64,000 nucleotides of DNA from Cymodocea nodosa. Taxonomy: Eukaryota > Streptophyta > Magnoliopsida > Alismatales > Cymodoceaceae. This document shows, piece after piece, positions 1 to 10,959 of this stretch. The position numbers and the translations under genes were made by a program. The stretch lies in assembly GCA_036874045.1 (NCBI GenBank), contig CM072336.1, positions 8,708,501 to 8,772,500 on the forward strand. The letters are read 5' to 3'. Each line of letters starts with the position of its first letter. The stretch's first letter is position 1. The notes below the pieces were generated by a model that did no database searches, had not been told where the DNA came from, and worked only from the letters and a program-made list of their open reading frames with translations.

Positions 1-24
1 AATAATTATATATATATATTTCTC

Positions 25-125
25 TTTACTCGGTCAAACCGATATTAAAATTCAGTCAAATTGATAATTTTTCTTAAGATACTAGGTTAAATTGGTTTTA
101 CATCTTGGTTTAACCGACAATAATA
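25..125. repeat. CGGTT/AACCG spaced inverted micro-repeat
   Basis: Short words such as CGGTCAAACCGA, GGTTTAACCGA and degenerate versions (AGTCAAATTGA, AGGTTAAATTGG) follow one another over about 100 bases. The same kind of array lies at the equivalent place downstream of the better preserved Athila integrase (50270-50580), so it belongs to the 3' non-coding part of that gypsy element. Its function is unknown. Confidence 0.6.
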
Positions 126-194
126 TATATATAAAAATGTAATTTAATTTTTTTTGGCTATATATATATGATGTATTTCTCTTAAGTAATGGGA

Positions 195-2019
195 CTTGGG
201 TAGTCTTCTACTCTTACTTCTTTTATAATTCTAAATGTATTTTTTACAAATTAAAGGATAGGTCGAAGTCTTTCCCCATTAACTTTAAATAAATTCTGAT
301 TTTTAAGATTTTCATCTCAATTATCCATGGGAATAAATATTTTGTACTATGTATGGTCTGCCCATTTAGATCTTAATTTCCTTGGATAGCTATGAAGTCT
401 AGACATGTAAAGATACACCTCTTGTCTTATTTCAAAGATTTTTGGGATAATTTTTCTATCATGCCATAACTTCATTTTTTCTTTTTCTACTAATGTTCTT
501 AAATAAGTTTTATTTCTAAATTTTTCTATTTCGATTAATTGTATCTTTCTATACTCAATAGCTCTATCTATGTCAATATTCAAAGTCCTTAATGCCTAAG
601 AAGCTTTATGTTCTAATTCAATGGGTAAGTGACAACTCTTTCCATATACTATCTTAAAAGTTGATATTCCTAGATTAGTTTTATAAGCAGTCCTATAAGC
701 CCAAAGTGCATATATTAACCTTGTAGCCTAATCTTTTCTAGTAAGGTTAACTACTTTTTCTAGAATTAGTTTGATTTGCTTATTTGCACTTTCAATTTGT
801 CCACTTGTTTGAAGATAATATGAAGTTGTAATCTTGCAATTTACTCTATATTTCTTCATTAAAGCTTTAAAACTTCTATTATAAAAGTGAGATCCTCTAT
901 CGCTAATAAAACTTTAGGTACTCTAAATCTAGCAATTATATTAGTTTTTATAAAATGTATTACCACTTTGTTGTTATTGGTTTTTGTAGGAATTACTTTT
1001 ATCCATTTAAACACATAATACACACCTAGCAATATATAATTATATTGATTAGACATAGGGAATAGACTCATAAAATCAATTCCCCATATATCAAAGATTT
1101 TGACTTCAATAATAGGATTTAAAGGCATCATGTTTCTCCTTGATATCCTTCTTATTTGTTGACATCTTAAACAACTCAAACAATATTTTTGAGCATCTTT
1201 AAATAATGTTGGCTAATAAAATCTACATTGCAAGACTTTGACAACAGTTTTTCTTGAACCAAAATGTCTTCCATATGCTTGGTTATGACAAAAAGATAAT
1301 ATGCTTACATATTTGGTTTCAGAATACACCTCCTTATGACTAAATTAGGATATTTCTTAAATAAGTAAGGGTCTTCTCAATAGTAATATTTTACTCTAGA
1401 AAAGAACAATTTCTTATCCTGTCTATTCTAATCCTTAGGTGTTAATTTTGTAACTAAATAATTAACTATGTCTACGTACCAAGGCATTATTTCTATTGTC
1501 ATTAATTGTTCATTAGGAAAGTGATCCTTAATCTCAATTTTAGAATTTTCTATTTGTAACTTAATAAGTGATCAGCTACTACATTCTTACATCCTTTTTT
1601 ATTTTTAATTTCTAAGTCAAATTCTTACAATAATAATATCCACTGGATTAGTTTAGGCTTAATTTCTTTTTTTGCTATTGGATGCTTTAAAGCTGAATAA
1701 TCCATGTATACTAGTACTTTAACTCTAATTAAATACAATCTAAATTTTTCTAAGGCAAACACAACAGCTAATAATTCTTTTTTAGTAGTTGTGCAATTTA
1801 TCTAAGCTTTATTTAAGGTTTTTCTTGCATAATGAATTACTCTAGGAGATTTTTCTATTTTCTACCCTAGTACAGCTCCTACAGTAAAATCAGATGTATC
1901 ACACATTAACTCAAATGGGTGATTCTAATTAGGTGCTTGTATTATAGTAGTTGTAATTAAGCTAGTTTTAAGCTTAAAGAAAGTTTCCTTACAATTTCTA
2001 TCAAATTTAAATGGAACAT
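195..2019 (-). pseudogene. Athila-type Ty3/gypsy pol relic: RNase H and integrase
   Basis: Broken minus-strand polyprotein of a Ty3/gypsy retrotransposon, matching piece by piece the better copy at 50617-53760. Read on the minus strand it holds the RNase H region (about 2019-1300), a zinc-finger-like stretch ending in CLRCQQIRRISRRNM (about 1190-1120), the integrase start WGIDFMSLFP and the C-terminal tail with LWHDRKIIPKIFEI (about 470). Many in-frame stops and frameshifts rule out activity. Gene order and the wording of the integrase core point to the Athila lineage. Its RT, protease and gag end continue at 4543-6331, beyond an inserted LTR. Confidence 0.85.
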
Positions 2020-2269
2020 TGTTTAGAATGAAAAAGTACATAATATTAATGGTTAATTGCATAATATTTAGATTATCATATGAGAATTAAGCTATTATGT
2101 CATAATTATACGATTACATGCCTTAATTACAGAATATGCATAATTTCAAGAAATTAGTGTTAATTAAATATCATTTCTAGAAGATTGAAAACTTGGTTTA
2201 CATGTGGTTTTATAGTATTAAGCATGATATGTTTTATTTGCACATATTTATATCATGTATAGTGCACGG

Positions 2270-2705
2270 TAACAACTCGTTGAGTTAGTGTTATTTTTGT
2301 AAAAAGATCATGTGCCAACTCGTTGAGTTACAAGTTTAAAGGTGTAAAAAGATCACATGAGAACTTGTTGAGTTAGTGAGCAAAACTATAAGTTGTATAT
2401 CTGAACTCGTTAAGTAACATTATACATGTGTTGAATTTAAATGTTATACTATATCACGTGAGTTGTACATGTTTAACTCGTTAAGTTAGCATAACTATAT
2501 GCATTGAATTACTTGATTAAATACTAAGGTAACAAGTTATGTTAGTGTTATAAGCTGATAAGTTATTTTTTTATTTCACGTGATACATATATTATTATTT
2601 ATATCAAGTCTATTGAGTTAAGCTTAACTCAATGAGGTAAGTCCATTGAGTTATAGTTAAGTCAACGAAGTAAGTCTGTTGAGTTACGTTAACTCCATAG
2701 ACTAG
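2270..2705. repeat. ACTCAACGA/TCGTTGAGT micro-repeat array
   Basis: Repeated units AACTCGTTGAGTTA, then alternating TCTATTGAGTTA, TAAGTCAACGAAGT and GTCTGTTGAGTTA. G-box-like words (CACGTGA, CATGTG, CACATG) sit between units. The array lies inside the family G LTR, in the part corresponding to 58020-58385. Confidence 0.8.
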
Positions 2706-3684
2706 TTATTTGCTAATATTCAAATGTGAGTAATTGCAGAAACAAGAAATTCGAAGGAAAACTATGATTACACGTATCTTGTAGGATTTAACTCATGGAA
2801 TGAAGAAAAAATCACCATCGTTGATACGAATGAAGGAGATCCAACCGATCATTTAGGCGGATGCAATTACTATTGAAAGAAATATAAAAGGAAAAGAGAA
2901 AGAATGAAGGATGAGTGTGGGGAACCGCGCTAACTACAGCAAGTGTTAGTTGTTTCTTGAAGTTCCACCAAAACCACACTACCAATCACCAATCACCAAT
3001 CATCGAAGGTTTGTGAGGATACTTTCTAGATGTCAGGTCGATTTCAAGCCAAACACGGTGATTGACAATCATTGTGAGGAGTGATCACGTCCTAGGAAGG
3101 GAAGTCATTTTCACAAAGCATCGAATCATCTCTTAAGAGATAATAAAGCTTTTAGCCTTGCTTTGGGTTGATGCTAATATACTAAAGAGGAGATCAACTT
3201 ACAAGTCTTGGTTTGCAATTCTATAGGGAGAGGGACGCGTGATAGTAAGTGATTAAGTTTTCAGTGGTGTAATTGCATCGCATATACTGACGAGAGTTTT
3301 TACTATCAATAGAGAATTTTACATTTTACATTTCATTCATCTTTAGGAACATATCATAACAAAAACAAACCAAAAACTCATTATCTATTTTTATATTTAT
3401 CAAATTAGTGTTGTATTGTTTGTTTTGTATTGTTAGTAATGTTAGTATTGTCAGTATTTGTTAGGACTAGGCTACCATTATGCCAAAATCTTGAGCTGAT
3501 AGCAAAGGCGTTACCAATCCTTTTAAGTAAGCCTAGAAACTCTCACAAGTCCGAGTTCGTGGGAGGAATCATTAGGATTAACCCCCTTCTCTCATAGGTC
3601 CCTAAGGCCTTCTCCCTTCACCCTCCAAGTCCTTTAGGTCCCTCAGCCTGTCACCCCTCGAGTCCCTCAACAGGTTTCTCAACA

Positions 3685-3696
3685 ATCCCCCCCTTA
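3685..3696 (-). promoter_or_regulatory. TRIM polypurine tract
   Basis: The minus strand reads AAGGGGGGGAT immediately before the LTR start TGTTGAGAAACC, the normal place for plus-strand priming in an LTR element transcribed from the minus strand. Confidence 0.8.
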
Positions 3697-3748
3697 AAAA
3701 ATGCATCCCATACTGCATTCTCGTGGATTCGAACCCACATCTGTGAGT

Positions 3749-3763
3749 AGGCTTTGATACCAC
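3749..3763 (-). promoter_or_regulatory. TRIM primer-binding site (initiator tRNA-Met)
   Basis: The minus strand reads TGGTATCAAAGCC directly after the LTR end CCTAACA; canonical plant sites read TGGTATCAGAGC. A tRNA T-arm-like word, GTGGGTTCGAATCCAC, follows about 15 bases downstream in the 80-bp centre. Confidence 0.85.
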
Positions 3764-4254
3764 TTGTTAGGACCGGACTACCATTATGCCAAAAGCTCGA
3801 GTTGATAGCAAAGGCGTTACCAATCCTTTTAAGTAAGCCTAGAAACTCTCACAAGTCCAAGTTCGTGGGAGGAACCATTAGGATTAACCCCCTTCTCCCA
3901 TAGGTCCCTAAGGCCTTCTTCCTTCACCCTCCAAGTCCTTCAGGTTCCTCAGCCCGTCACCCCTCGAGTCCCTCAACAGGTTCCTCAATAGTATTGTTGA
4001 ATATTTTATGTTTATTTCATTCTAGAAAATAGAAAATCATCTTACTGATTACTGAAACTAGTTCGTATTCAATTCTAAAATCTTGATTAATATGATTACT
4101 GTTTGAAATATCTGAATGTCAATGTTTATTAATGATAAATACTATATAAACTAACATTAAAAGTTTAATTGATTTGTTTACATTTTATGAAACCACCCAA
4201 TGGATGACCAAATTTCTCTATGAATAGCAAATTTAATTGAAAGTTACTAGTGAG

Positions 4255-4330
4255 GCATGTGAAGTTAACTTAAGTCCACGAAGATAGTCTGTTGAGTTAG
4301 CAGTAAGTCAACGAAGTACATAATTCAACA
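4255..4330. repeat. ACTCAACGA micro-repeat, short array
   Basis: The stretch contains AAGTCCACGAAGATAGTC, GTTGAGTTAG and AAGTCAACGAAGTA in alternating orientation. It lies in the distal part of the family G LTR, after the TRIM. Confidence 0.7.
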
Positions 4331-4542
4331 CATATAAACCTCTAACTATAAAAATCAAAATAGTACAAACTTTTTACTCGGTCTCTGTGGGATTGACTTG
4401 TACTTGCACATTTATGCAATAGACACTATGCACTTGTAGTTAAAAAATAAATTAGATGTAATATCTAATTTGTAGAAATAATTTGTTTACTTTTAAAAGA
4501 AATTATAAACATATATTTAAGCAAACAAAATTCACCAAATAG

Positions 4543-6331
4543 ACATCCTTTAACAAATTAATCAAAGGTCTAGTTATTTTACTAAAATCTTTGATAAATC
4601 TCTTGTAAAATCCTGTATGTCTTAAAAATAATTTAATATCTTTTACTGATTTAGGTTTTGGTAAATTTGAAATAACTTCTATTTTGGCTTTATCTACCTT
4701 TAGTCTTTTCATTGAAACAACATGTCTTAAGATTATTCCTTGTTTCACCATAAAATGTCATTTTTCCCAATTCAAAACCAAATTTTTCTCCACATAATGG
4801 CTCAACACGAGTTCTAATTTCTTTAAACATACTTCAAATGAAGTTTCATGTACTATAAAATCATCCATGAATATTTCTAGAAAATCTTCAATTATTCTAG
4901 TAAAAATACCCTGCATACACCTTTGAAAAGTAACTAGTGCATTGCACAATCCAAATGACATTCTTTTAAATGCATAAGTTCCATTAGGACATGTAAAAGT
5001 TGTTTTCTTTTAATCCTCTAATACTATTGGAACTTGGTTATATCTTGAATACCCATCTTAGAAATAAAAATATTCCTGACTTGCTAATTTTTCTAACATT
5101 TGATCTAAAAATGGTAAAGAAAAATGATCTTTCTTAGTCACAACATTCAACTTCCTATAATCTATATACACTCTCTAGCCTAATTAGATTCTTGTTGGAA
5201 TCAATTCTTAATTTTCATTCCTAATAACTGTTATCCCTGATTTCTTAGGAACGACATGGATTGGACTAACTCATGAGTTGTTAGAAATCGGATATATGAT
5301 ATCATTATCTAATTATTTCATAATTTCTTTCTTGACTACTTTAAGGTTTGGATTTAATCTATGTTCAAGAATTCTTATTAGTTCAACATTTTCTTCTAGA
5401 TATATATGATGTCGACATATAGTTAGACTTAACCCTTTTATATTAGCCATAGTCTAGACTATTTCTTCTTTATATTTCTTTACTACACATTCTAATTTAG
5501 AATTCTGATCTTTTAAATCTGATGATATAATGATAGGACACATCATTTCTTTCCCAAGAAATCTATATGTCAACTCAGGAGATAATGGTTTTAATTCTAG
5601 ATGCTGATCATTAGCAACCAAAGCTCCTAATTTAACATTTTCATCCCTAGCATCAAATTCGTCTTGAACTCTTTTTACTTTTATGCTTAAATCTTTATCT
5701 ACATTTTCACTCTCTTCAAGATTTTTGGTATCCAATTATCTATTTAATTCTTCTTGAATTAAATCTTCTAACACATCTCTTTCATCCTCTAGAAAGTTTA
5801 TAGTGTTTAAAGATATGTCTATACCTTCATTCTCTTCTAGTTTGAAAATATTTAGTTGAGTATCCTCATTACCATAGGCTAATTTTGTCATTCCACTTTT
5901 ACAGTTTATAATTGCCTCTAAAGTTGCTAGAAATGACCTTTCCAAAATTAAAGATGTACCTCTATTCTAATTCATAGTTTTTTGGGAATCTAAAACAACA
6001 ATATCCATAGGATAAATGAAGTTCTTAACTTTAATCAAAACATCATCTTTTTTCCTCTAGGGTATCTTATACTACAATCTACTAATTGAATGATAGTACT
6101 AGTAGGATTTAAGCCTTCTGATCCTAGGGATACAAATATATCACTTGACATAACATTTACACTTGCACTTAGGTTTATTAAGGTTTTATCCAAAATTGTA
6201 TTACTTATTGTGCACGATATAATAGGTATTCTTGGATCAGATAATTTTTTTGGAATCTAAGATAGAAATAAAGAACTACTTTGCTCTACTAAAAAGACTT
6301 TTTTCAACACTTTCCTCTCTCTTCTTAGTAT
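4543..6331 (-). pseudogene. Athila-type pol relic: reverse transcriptase, protease, gag end
   Basis: This is the upstream half of the relic at 195-2019. Reading the minus strand from 6331 downward it has the gag tail, the protease region ending in SFLATLEAIINCKSGMTKLAYGNED (about 5940-5860), a linker, and the RT with the catalytic motif FMDDF (about 4870) preceded by MSFGLCNA. It lines up with 53780-55540 throughout. Frameshifts and stops interrupt every domain. A copia element cuts it at 6331, in the same sequence context as 55540 of the better copy. Confidence 0.85.
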
Positions 6332-6449
6332 TGTTAGAGATAATGTTCTTATATATTAATATGTTTATGTTTTGATGGTTGACAAAGATGATTTATATTT
6401 CAATAAGTCAAATGATGAACTTCAAAATATTGTCTAAGTACATAAGGTT

Positions 6450-6815
6450 ACAAACTGTCATAAAGATAAATAGTTAACTTTATGGATTCTCATAAATTTA
6501 TCTAATTCATAACTTTGGATTATTACTCAAAAAATTCTCTACGTATATAACTTTACGGACATATGTAAACTTATGAGAATAACTTTATGGACATTCATAA
6601 AGTTATGAAATTACATAAATATATAAGTTATGAATCTATGGTTAAGTATACAAAGGTTATTTAAAATAAGTCTTTGTATTTTACACATGTCAGATTGCTA
6701 GGATTTGTAAAGTTATGGGGATAAGTTTACGAACATCTATTATGTTATACTATATATAAGCTCGTAAAGTTATGCCCATAACTTTACGAAGGACTGTAAT
6801 GTTATGACTTTGATA
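6450..6815. repeat. ATAACTTTACG/CATAAAGTTATG micro-repeat array
   Basis: Words such as ATAACTTTACGGACAT, ATAACTTTATGGACATTCATAAAGTTATG, CGTAAAGTTATGCCCATAACTTTACG and GTAAAGTTATGGGGATAA alternate between strands. The design matches the ACTCAACGA arrays but the word differs. A related short array lies at 7525-7615. Confidence 0.8.
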
Positions 6816-7009
6816 AATCTATAATTATTTCTTATATTTGATCAAAGTTTATTATAGAAATATTTATTTTATAGTTGACACATGGCACACATGTATTCAG
6901 ACATGTTCTACCATATTTTTAAATACTTGGTCCAATATTTATAGATGACAATTAGAGATAAATTTGACAAAGTCAAGATTGAAGATCGTAGTTTGAAAAA
7001 GTCTAGAAC

Positions 7010-7115
7010 TGAACGAGTCCGTTGAGTAAAGCTTAACTCAACGAGGTTGGTACGTTGAGTTACAATTAAGTCAACAGAGTAAGTCTGTTGAGTTACAACT
7101 AACTCCATGAATCAG
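7010..7115. repeat. ACTCAACGA micro-repeat array in copia LTR
   Basis: In order: GAGTCCGTTGAGTAAAGC, TTAACTCAACGAGGT, ACGTTGAGTTACAAT, TAAGTCAACAGAGT, CTGTTGAGTTACAAC, TAACTCCATG. Orientation alternates at each step. The array sits in a copia LTR although the same motif is common in gypsy LTRs. Confidence 0.8.
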
Positions 7116-7900
7116 TTATTTTTGTACCATTCAATTATGAGCAGTTGTAGGAAATTCGAAAAAGAAGGAGCGTGCATGTAGGATCATGTGTAATCAGTTA
7201 GAGTTCCTCATATAATATAAATAGAGTTAAATTAAAGTTAGAAGGTAGTTCTTTCGGTAGTACTCTACAGAAAATTCTTAGAAGACTTAAAGATTCTTGG
7301 AAAACGAGAGTTGAAAGTTATCTGAAGGAACTCAACAACAACAAAGCTATTTCTTGAAGATTCAAGTGTTGTTGTATAATCAAGAGGAAAATTTTATTAC
7401 ATTTATGCTTCCTAGATAAATTCCTATTTACATTCATTGTACATTGAAAAAAAGATAACCTATCCACAAGGGGTGTTGTAGAGGAAACTTTGAAAGGTTT
7501 TCTTTCAAAAGAGTTTTAGATAACTTTATGAAAGTCCGTAAAGTTATGCAAATAACTATACGAGGGTTTGCATAGTTAGTATGGTAATTGTACGAGGGTC
7601 CATACAATTAAAGAGCTAACTTGATAGAGGATCGGTGCTTGGTCAAGTTGAGTTTGCTTTGAGTAAAGTTGAAGTACACCGGGTTTTGAGTCAACTAAAA
7701 ACTCCTAAGAATAGTAAATTCTTGAGTAGACACTCAAGGAGTAGATGTACCTTGGTTGAGGGAAACCACTATAAATTTTTTATGTGCTTTTATCTCTAAT
7801 TCATTTCCGCATTAACTAGATTTAAAAAGGGAACCAAAAAATTAGAAAATTTACAATACTTAATTCACCCCCCCTCTTAAGTATAAACCTTTCCTACAAT

Positions 7901-7913
7901 TTGGCATCAGAGC
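7901..7913 (+). promoter_or_regulatory. Copia primer-binding site (initiator tRNA-Met)
   Basis: TTGGCATCAGAGC lies two bases after the LTR end; it differs from the usual TTGGTATCAGAGC by one base. It marks the start of the internal region and the plus orientation of this copia copy. Confidence 0.9.
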
Positions 7914-7972
7914 AAGGTTAATCATTTTTCTACTAGGAAAGGTATTTTTAAATTTAGGATTTTGAAGTTAAA

Positions 7973-9046
7973 ATGGCTAGTTTTGGAAGTAAAGGACGTA
8001 GTTTTCACAGGCTACCTTTGTTTGATGAAATAAAGTATACTTATTAGAAATAGAGAATGACTATTTTCATTTAGTCAATAGATTTTAAACTATGAAATGT
8101 ATTCATTGAAAAAGTTCCTGAATTAAATATGCCATATAATCTTTGGACAGATGAAAAGAAGAAACTACAACAATTAAATGTTAAAGGCATGAATATTTTG
8201 TTTTGTGCATTATCATATGAGTAGTTTAATAAAGTATTATCATATATGTCTGCATTTGAAATATGACATGCATTAGAAATTACAAATGAAGTAACAAATC
8301 AAGTTAAGAAATCTAAAATAAATTTACTTGTACATCAATATGAATTATTTATGATGCATGAGAATGAAACTATTTCTAACATGTTCACGAGATTCCTTAC
8401 CATAGTTAATGGTTTAAGAGCACTTAGTTGAGAGTGTGCAATGGAAGATCTTGTGAGGAAAATTCTGAGATCCTTGTCTTCTGAATGGAAATGGAAGGCA
8501 ACAAGAATTGAAGAAGCAAATGATTTGTCAACCTATACCTTAGATGAGTTTATTGGAAACCTCTCTACTTATAAGGTTAAACTTAAAGCTGAAGATGTCT
8601 CAGGAAAAAAGAATCAGAAGAAGAAAGAGATTGCAATTCAAGTATCTTCTGATATAGAAAATAATTCTAATTTTGATTCAAATGTTGCATTTTTAGCTAG
8701 GAAATTCAAGAAGGCTTGGAGAAAAAGAAAGGATTTGAAGAGAACTAGATCTTCAAGAAAAGATATGGTTGAAGTTCTTATTTGTTATCATTGTAACAAA
8801 AAAGGGCACTTCAGATTTAATTATCCCTCAAGGTCTAAGGAGGAAAAGAAATCTGATAAGAAATTTAAGGAAAAGAAGAGTAAATCTAAGCCTAAGTTTA
8901 AGTTTTCAATGAAAGGATTTAAGAAGAAGGCTTTACAAGTAATGTTTGATGATGAGAGTTCTTCAGATGAAGAAGACATATTAGATTCCTCTAGCTCAAG
9001 TTCAGACTCAGATAAAACACTACACAAGCATCAAGGTCAAAACTAG
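7973..9046 (+). pseudogene. Copia gag (UBN2 type), broken
   Basis: The reading frame opens with ATG at 7973, 60 bases after the primer site, and runs in one frame to the stop after 9046, about 357 codons with at least six in-frame stops in the first 160. The second part (8441-9046) is open. It has the copia gag alpha-helical region (IGNLSTYKVKLKAE), a basic stretch, a zinc knuckle CYHCNKKGHFRFNY whose fourth ligand is Tyr instead of Cys, a Lys-rich tail and a Ser/Asp-rich acidic end. Several stops fall where the family has Trp or Gln, as expected from cytosine deamination. No protease or pol follows. Confidence 0.85.
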
Positions 9047-9478
9047 CACTTGACAGAGATTCAAAACCACTGCGACCTTTGGAAAATAAAATTGAAAACC
9101 TTCGAAAAACATTCTAAAAAATTTTAAAACTCTGCAAACATGTTCTATACTCACAATACTTACAAAACAAAACAAAAAACAAGATTAAGAAGTGACGAAC
9201 ATGTAGATACAATTAGAACAAATGCTATAAACATTATGGAAATCTGGGAAACAAAAACTTGCATTTACAAAATATACAATCACATTCATTCACACTATAC
9301 ACATGATACAAAACCGTTCTTTATATCAACTAACATCAAATAGTATATAAAGCATTTAAACCAAATATTCATGCATGAAATTTCGTTCCTCAACATTTTC
9401 AAACCATATACATATCAAATTTCAGAATATAAAAAACTAGTATGAGGATCTCTCCTTTCCATCATACCTTTAAATCTT
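9047..9478. other. Unassigned stretch after copia gag
   Basis: About 430 bases of AT-rich sequence with no convincing reading frame. The internal copia sequence appears to stop here; no protease, integrase or RT can be read. The downstream tandem duplication begins at 9479. Confidence 0.5.
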
Positions 9479-10010
9479 CCACTTTTCCTCAAGCATTTGA
9501 ACCTTATTTGATGATGAACCACTTCGATCCACTCCACTACAAGGTTGTCACCACTTGTAGATCACATCCAAAGGGAACTACCTATGATTGCTTTGAAGAA
9601 AAGAGGTTGCACGTCCTCTTGCTTGCTTCAAAAGTTACAACTCCTGCTTTTCACCTCAAGAAAAATATTTCCTATACACTACCCTTCGTTGATCACATCC
9701 AAAGCTCTTCAAGGAGACCTAAGCATGACTCCTCTCCACCAAACATCCTTGAATCCCAACTGTGGAGCTCCTTATGCTTGTGATTACATCCAAAAAGAGG
9801 AAGGAGGTCGTCGATGGGGGAGGAAGACGCCCAAGCTCACCTTCCTATGGGAAAATGTTTGTTCAAACCTTGAGAAGAGAGGAGAAGACATTGGATTTGA
9901 ACTAAAACTTGGAGGATGGCCGGCTGCTACTATGGTGCACGAATTTGGAAGAAGGAGGAGATGGGCCTAGGGTTGAGTGGCCAAGTACTTTACATAGTCT
10001 AAGCTTTTGT
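9479..10010. other. GC-richer unidentified block, copy 1
   Basis: This block is less AT-rich than its surroundings and nearly identical to 17297-17810. Overlapping short frames can be read on the plus strand (9442-9783 and 9545-9970), but they shift relative to each other between the two copies, so selection on a protein is unlikely. It could be part of an LTR or a 5' leader. I do not recognise it. Confidence 0.5.
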
Positions 10011-10959
10011 TACTTGATCTCCAATAAGTTACATCCAATGGCCCATTTTTTTCCTTTTTGATCCACCTTGATTTCATGCTTTCTTGATCTATAAAACTCA
10101 AAACCAAGTTACATGCACATATACATTGAATATAAATCATATGATGCAAATATAGTACACATGCATGCATGAGTTGCCATATATGGAAAGTTGCCAAATT
10201 AGGAAGGTTTTAGTCGACAACTTCATGTGATACATGAATTACTTGAGGTTCTTTAGTTAATATCATATTTATGTGATTTGGCAATCATACAACGTATATA
10301 AAGTCATACATTGAAGAATTATAAGAATCATATCTAATATAGGGGCTATTGACTAGGTGTTTAATTGATAAAGTATAAATTTGTACATTATCAACTATTT
10401 AATCCCTAATTTATGCATATGTCTAAAAATATGATTTGCATGTAATTCCACATTAGAACATATATATTTTCAACTTATAATCCTTAACATGCATGAATTA
10501 ACATATATAAAATGTACAAATTGATACTTTACATAGACATAGAGTCTATGAATTTTGAAGATATATCATCTGAAGAAGAATGTATAAATATTATTCCTCT
10601 TACTATATCTCTAATAGTTATGAATAATTTTTGGTACTATTGTTTACTTCAAATTGTATATATTTGGCTGTCTTTTACAATATACATGTTATTTGTTTAT
10701 AATTGTATATAGTCAGCAAAATGTACAATTATAGATAGAATATCATACTGTTGATGTCTAAAATATAGAAAATACAAACATACAAGATATTCTTATGCTA
10801 GAAATTGGCATAGAGTATTTTCAAATAAGGAGAAACTTGTTATGAATAGATACAAAAAATTGATAGTTTTATAGAAATACTTGTTGCTGATACACTTATT
10901 CACATAGAAAATATTGATAGTGACATACACATGACAATTGCTGAATGAGTTGAAGATAT
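10011..10959. other. AT-rich non-coding stretch, copy 1
   Basis: Dense in CATGCATG, ATATAT and TTATGCATATG words, nearly identical to 17811-18770. A frame of 66 codons at 10512 is shared with copy 2 but has no recognisable motif. It may be the degenerate upstream part of the transposon-protein ORF that follows. Confidence 0.5.

Larger units (their letters stand above)
3459..3990 (-). mobile_element. TRIM: complete miniature LTR retrotransposon
   Basis: Two direct repeats of 226 bp, 3459-3684 and 3765-3990, each starting TGTTAGGAC and ending CTCAACA or CTCAATA, flank an 80-bp centre. The element is bracketed by the 5-bp target duplication gtatt (3454-3458 and 3991-3995). On the minus strand the centre begins TGGTATCAAAGCC, a one-base variant of the primer-binding site for initiator methionine tRNA, and ends AAGGGGGGGAT, a polypurine tract beside the other LTR. 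It has no coding capacity, so an autonomous partner must supply the enzymes. These are the defining features of terminal-repeat retrotransposons in miniature. Confidence 0.93.
2020..4541 (+). mobile_element. Gypsy (Athila-type) LTR, family G, inserted in pol relic
   Basis: The block interrupts the older pol relic between RNase H and RT. It starts TGTTTAGAATGAAAAAGT and ends after an ACTACAAGTGCA-like stretch, matching in reverse the 5' LTR at 56684-58671 from end to end. It is longer than that LTR because it carries a 532-bp TRIM (3459-3990). Flanks read aacat (2015-2019) and gacat (4542-4546), compatible with a 5-bp target duplication with one change, so this is probably a solo LTR. The right edge is degenerate, uncertain by some 15 bases. 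Confidence 0.75.
6332..7898 (+). mobile_element. Copia 5' LTR (family C)
   Basis: The block starts TGTTAGAGATAATG immediately after the broken gypsy relic and ends TTTCCTACA, followed two bases later by an initiator tRNA-Met primer site. The 3' part carries ATTCACCCCCCCTCTTAAG, a usual ending in plant copia LTRs. It holds two kinds of micro-repeat array: one built on ATAACTTTACG/CATAAAGTTATG and one on ACTCAACGA. No 3' LTR of this copy was seen in the window. Confidence 0.85.

Noticed and set aside
3725..3745. Possible tRNA gene at GGATTCGAACCCAC
   Set aside because: Only a T-arm-like word is present; no acceptor stem, D-arm or anticodon arm can be drawn. It lies in the centre of the TRIM.
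9442..9970. Protein-coding gene in the GC-richer block
   Set aside because: Two overlapping short frames shift relative to each other between the duplicated copies, with no known domain and no splice logic.
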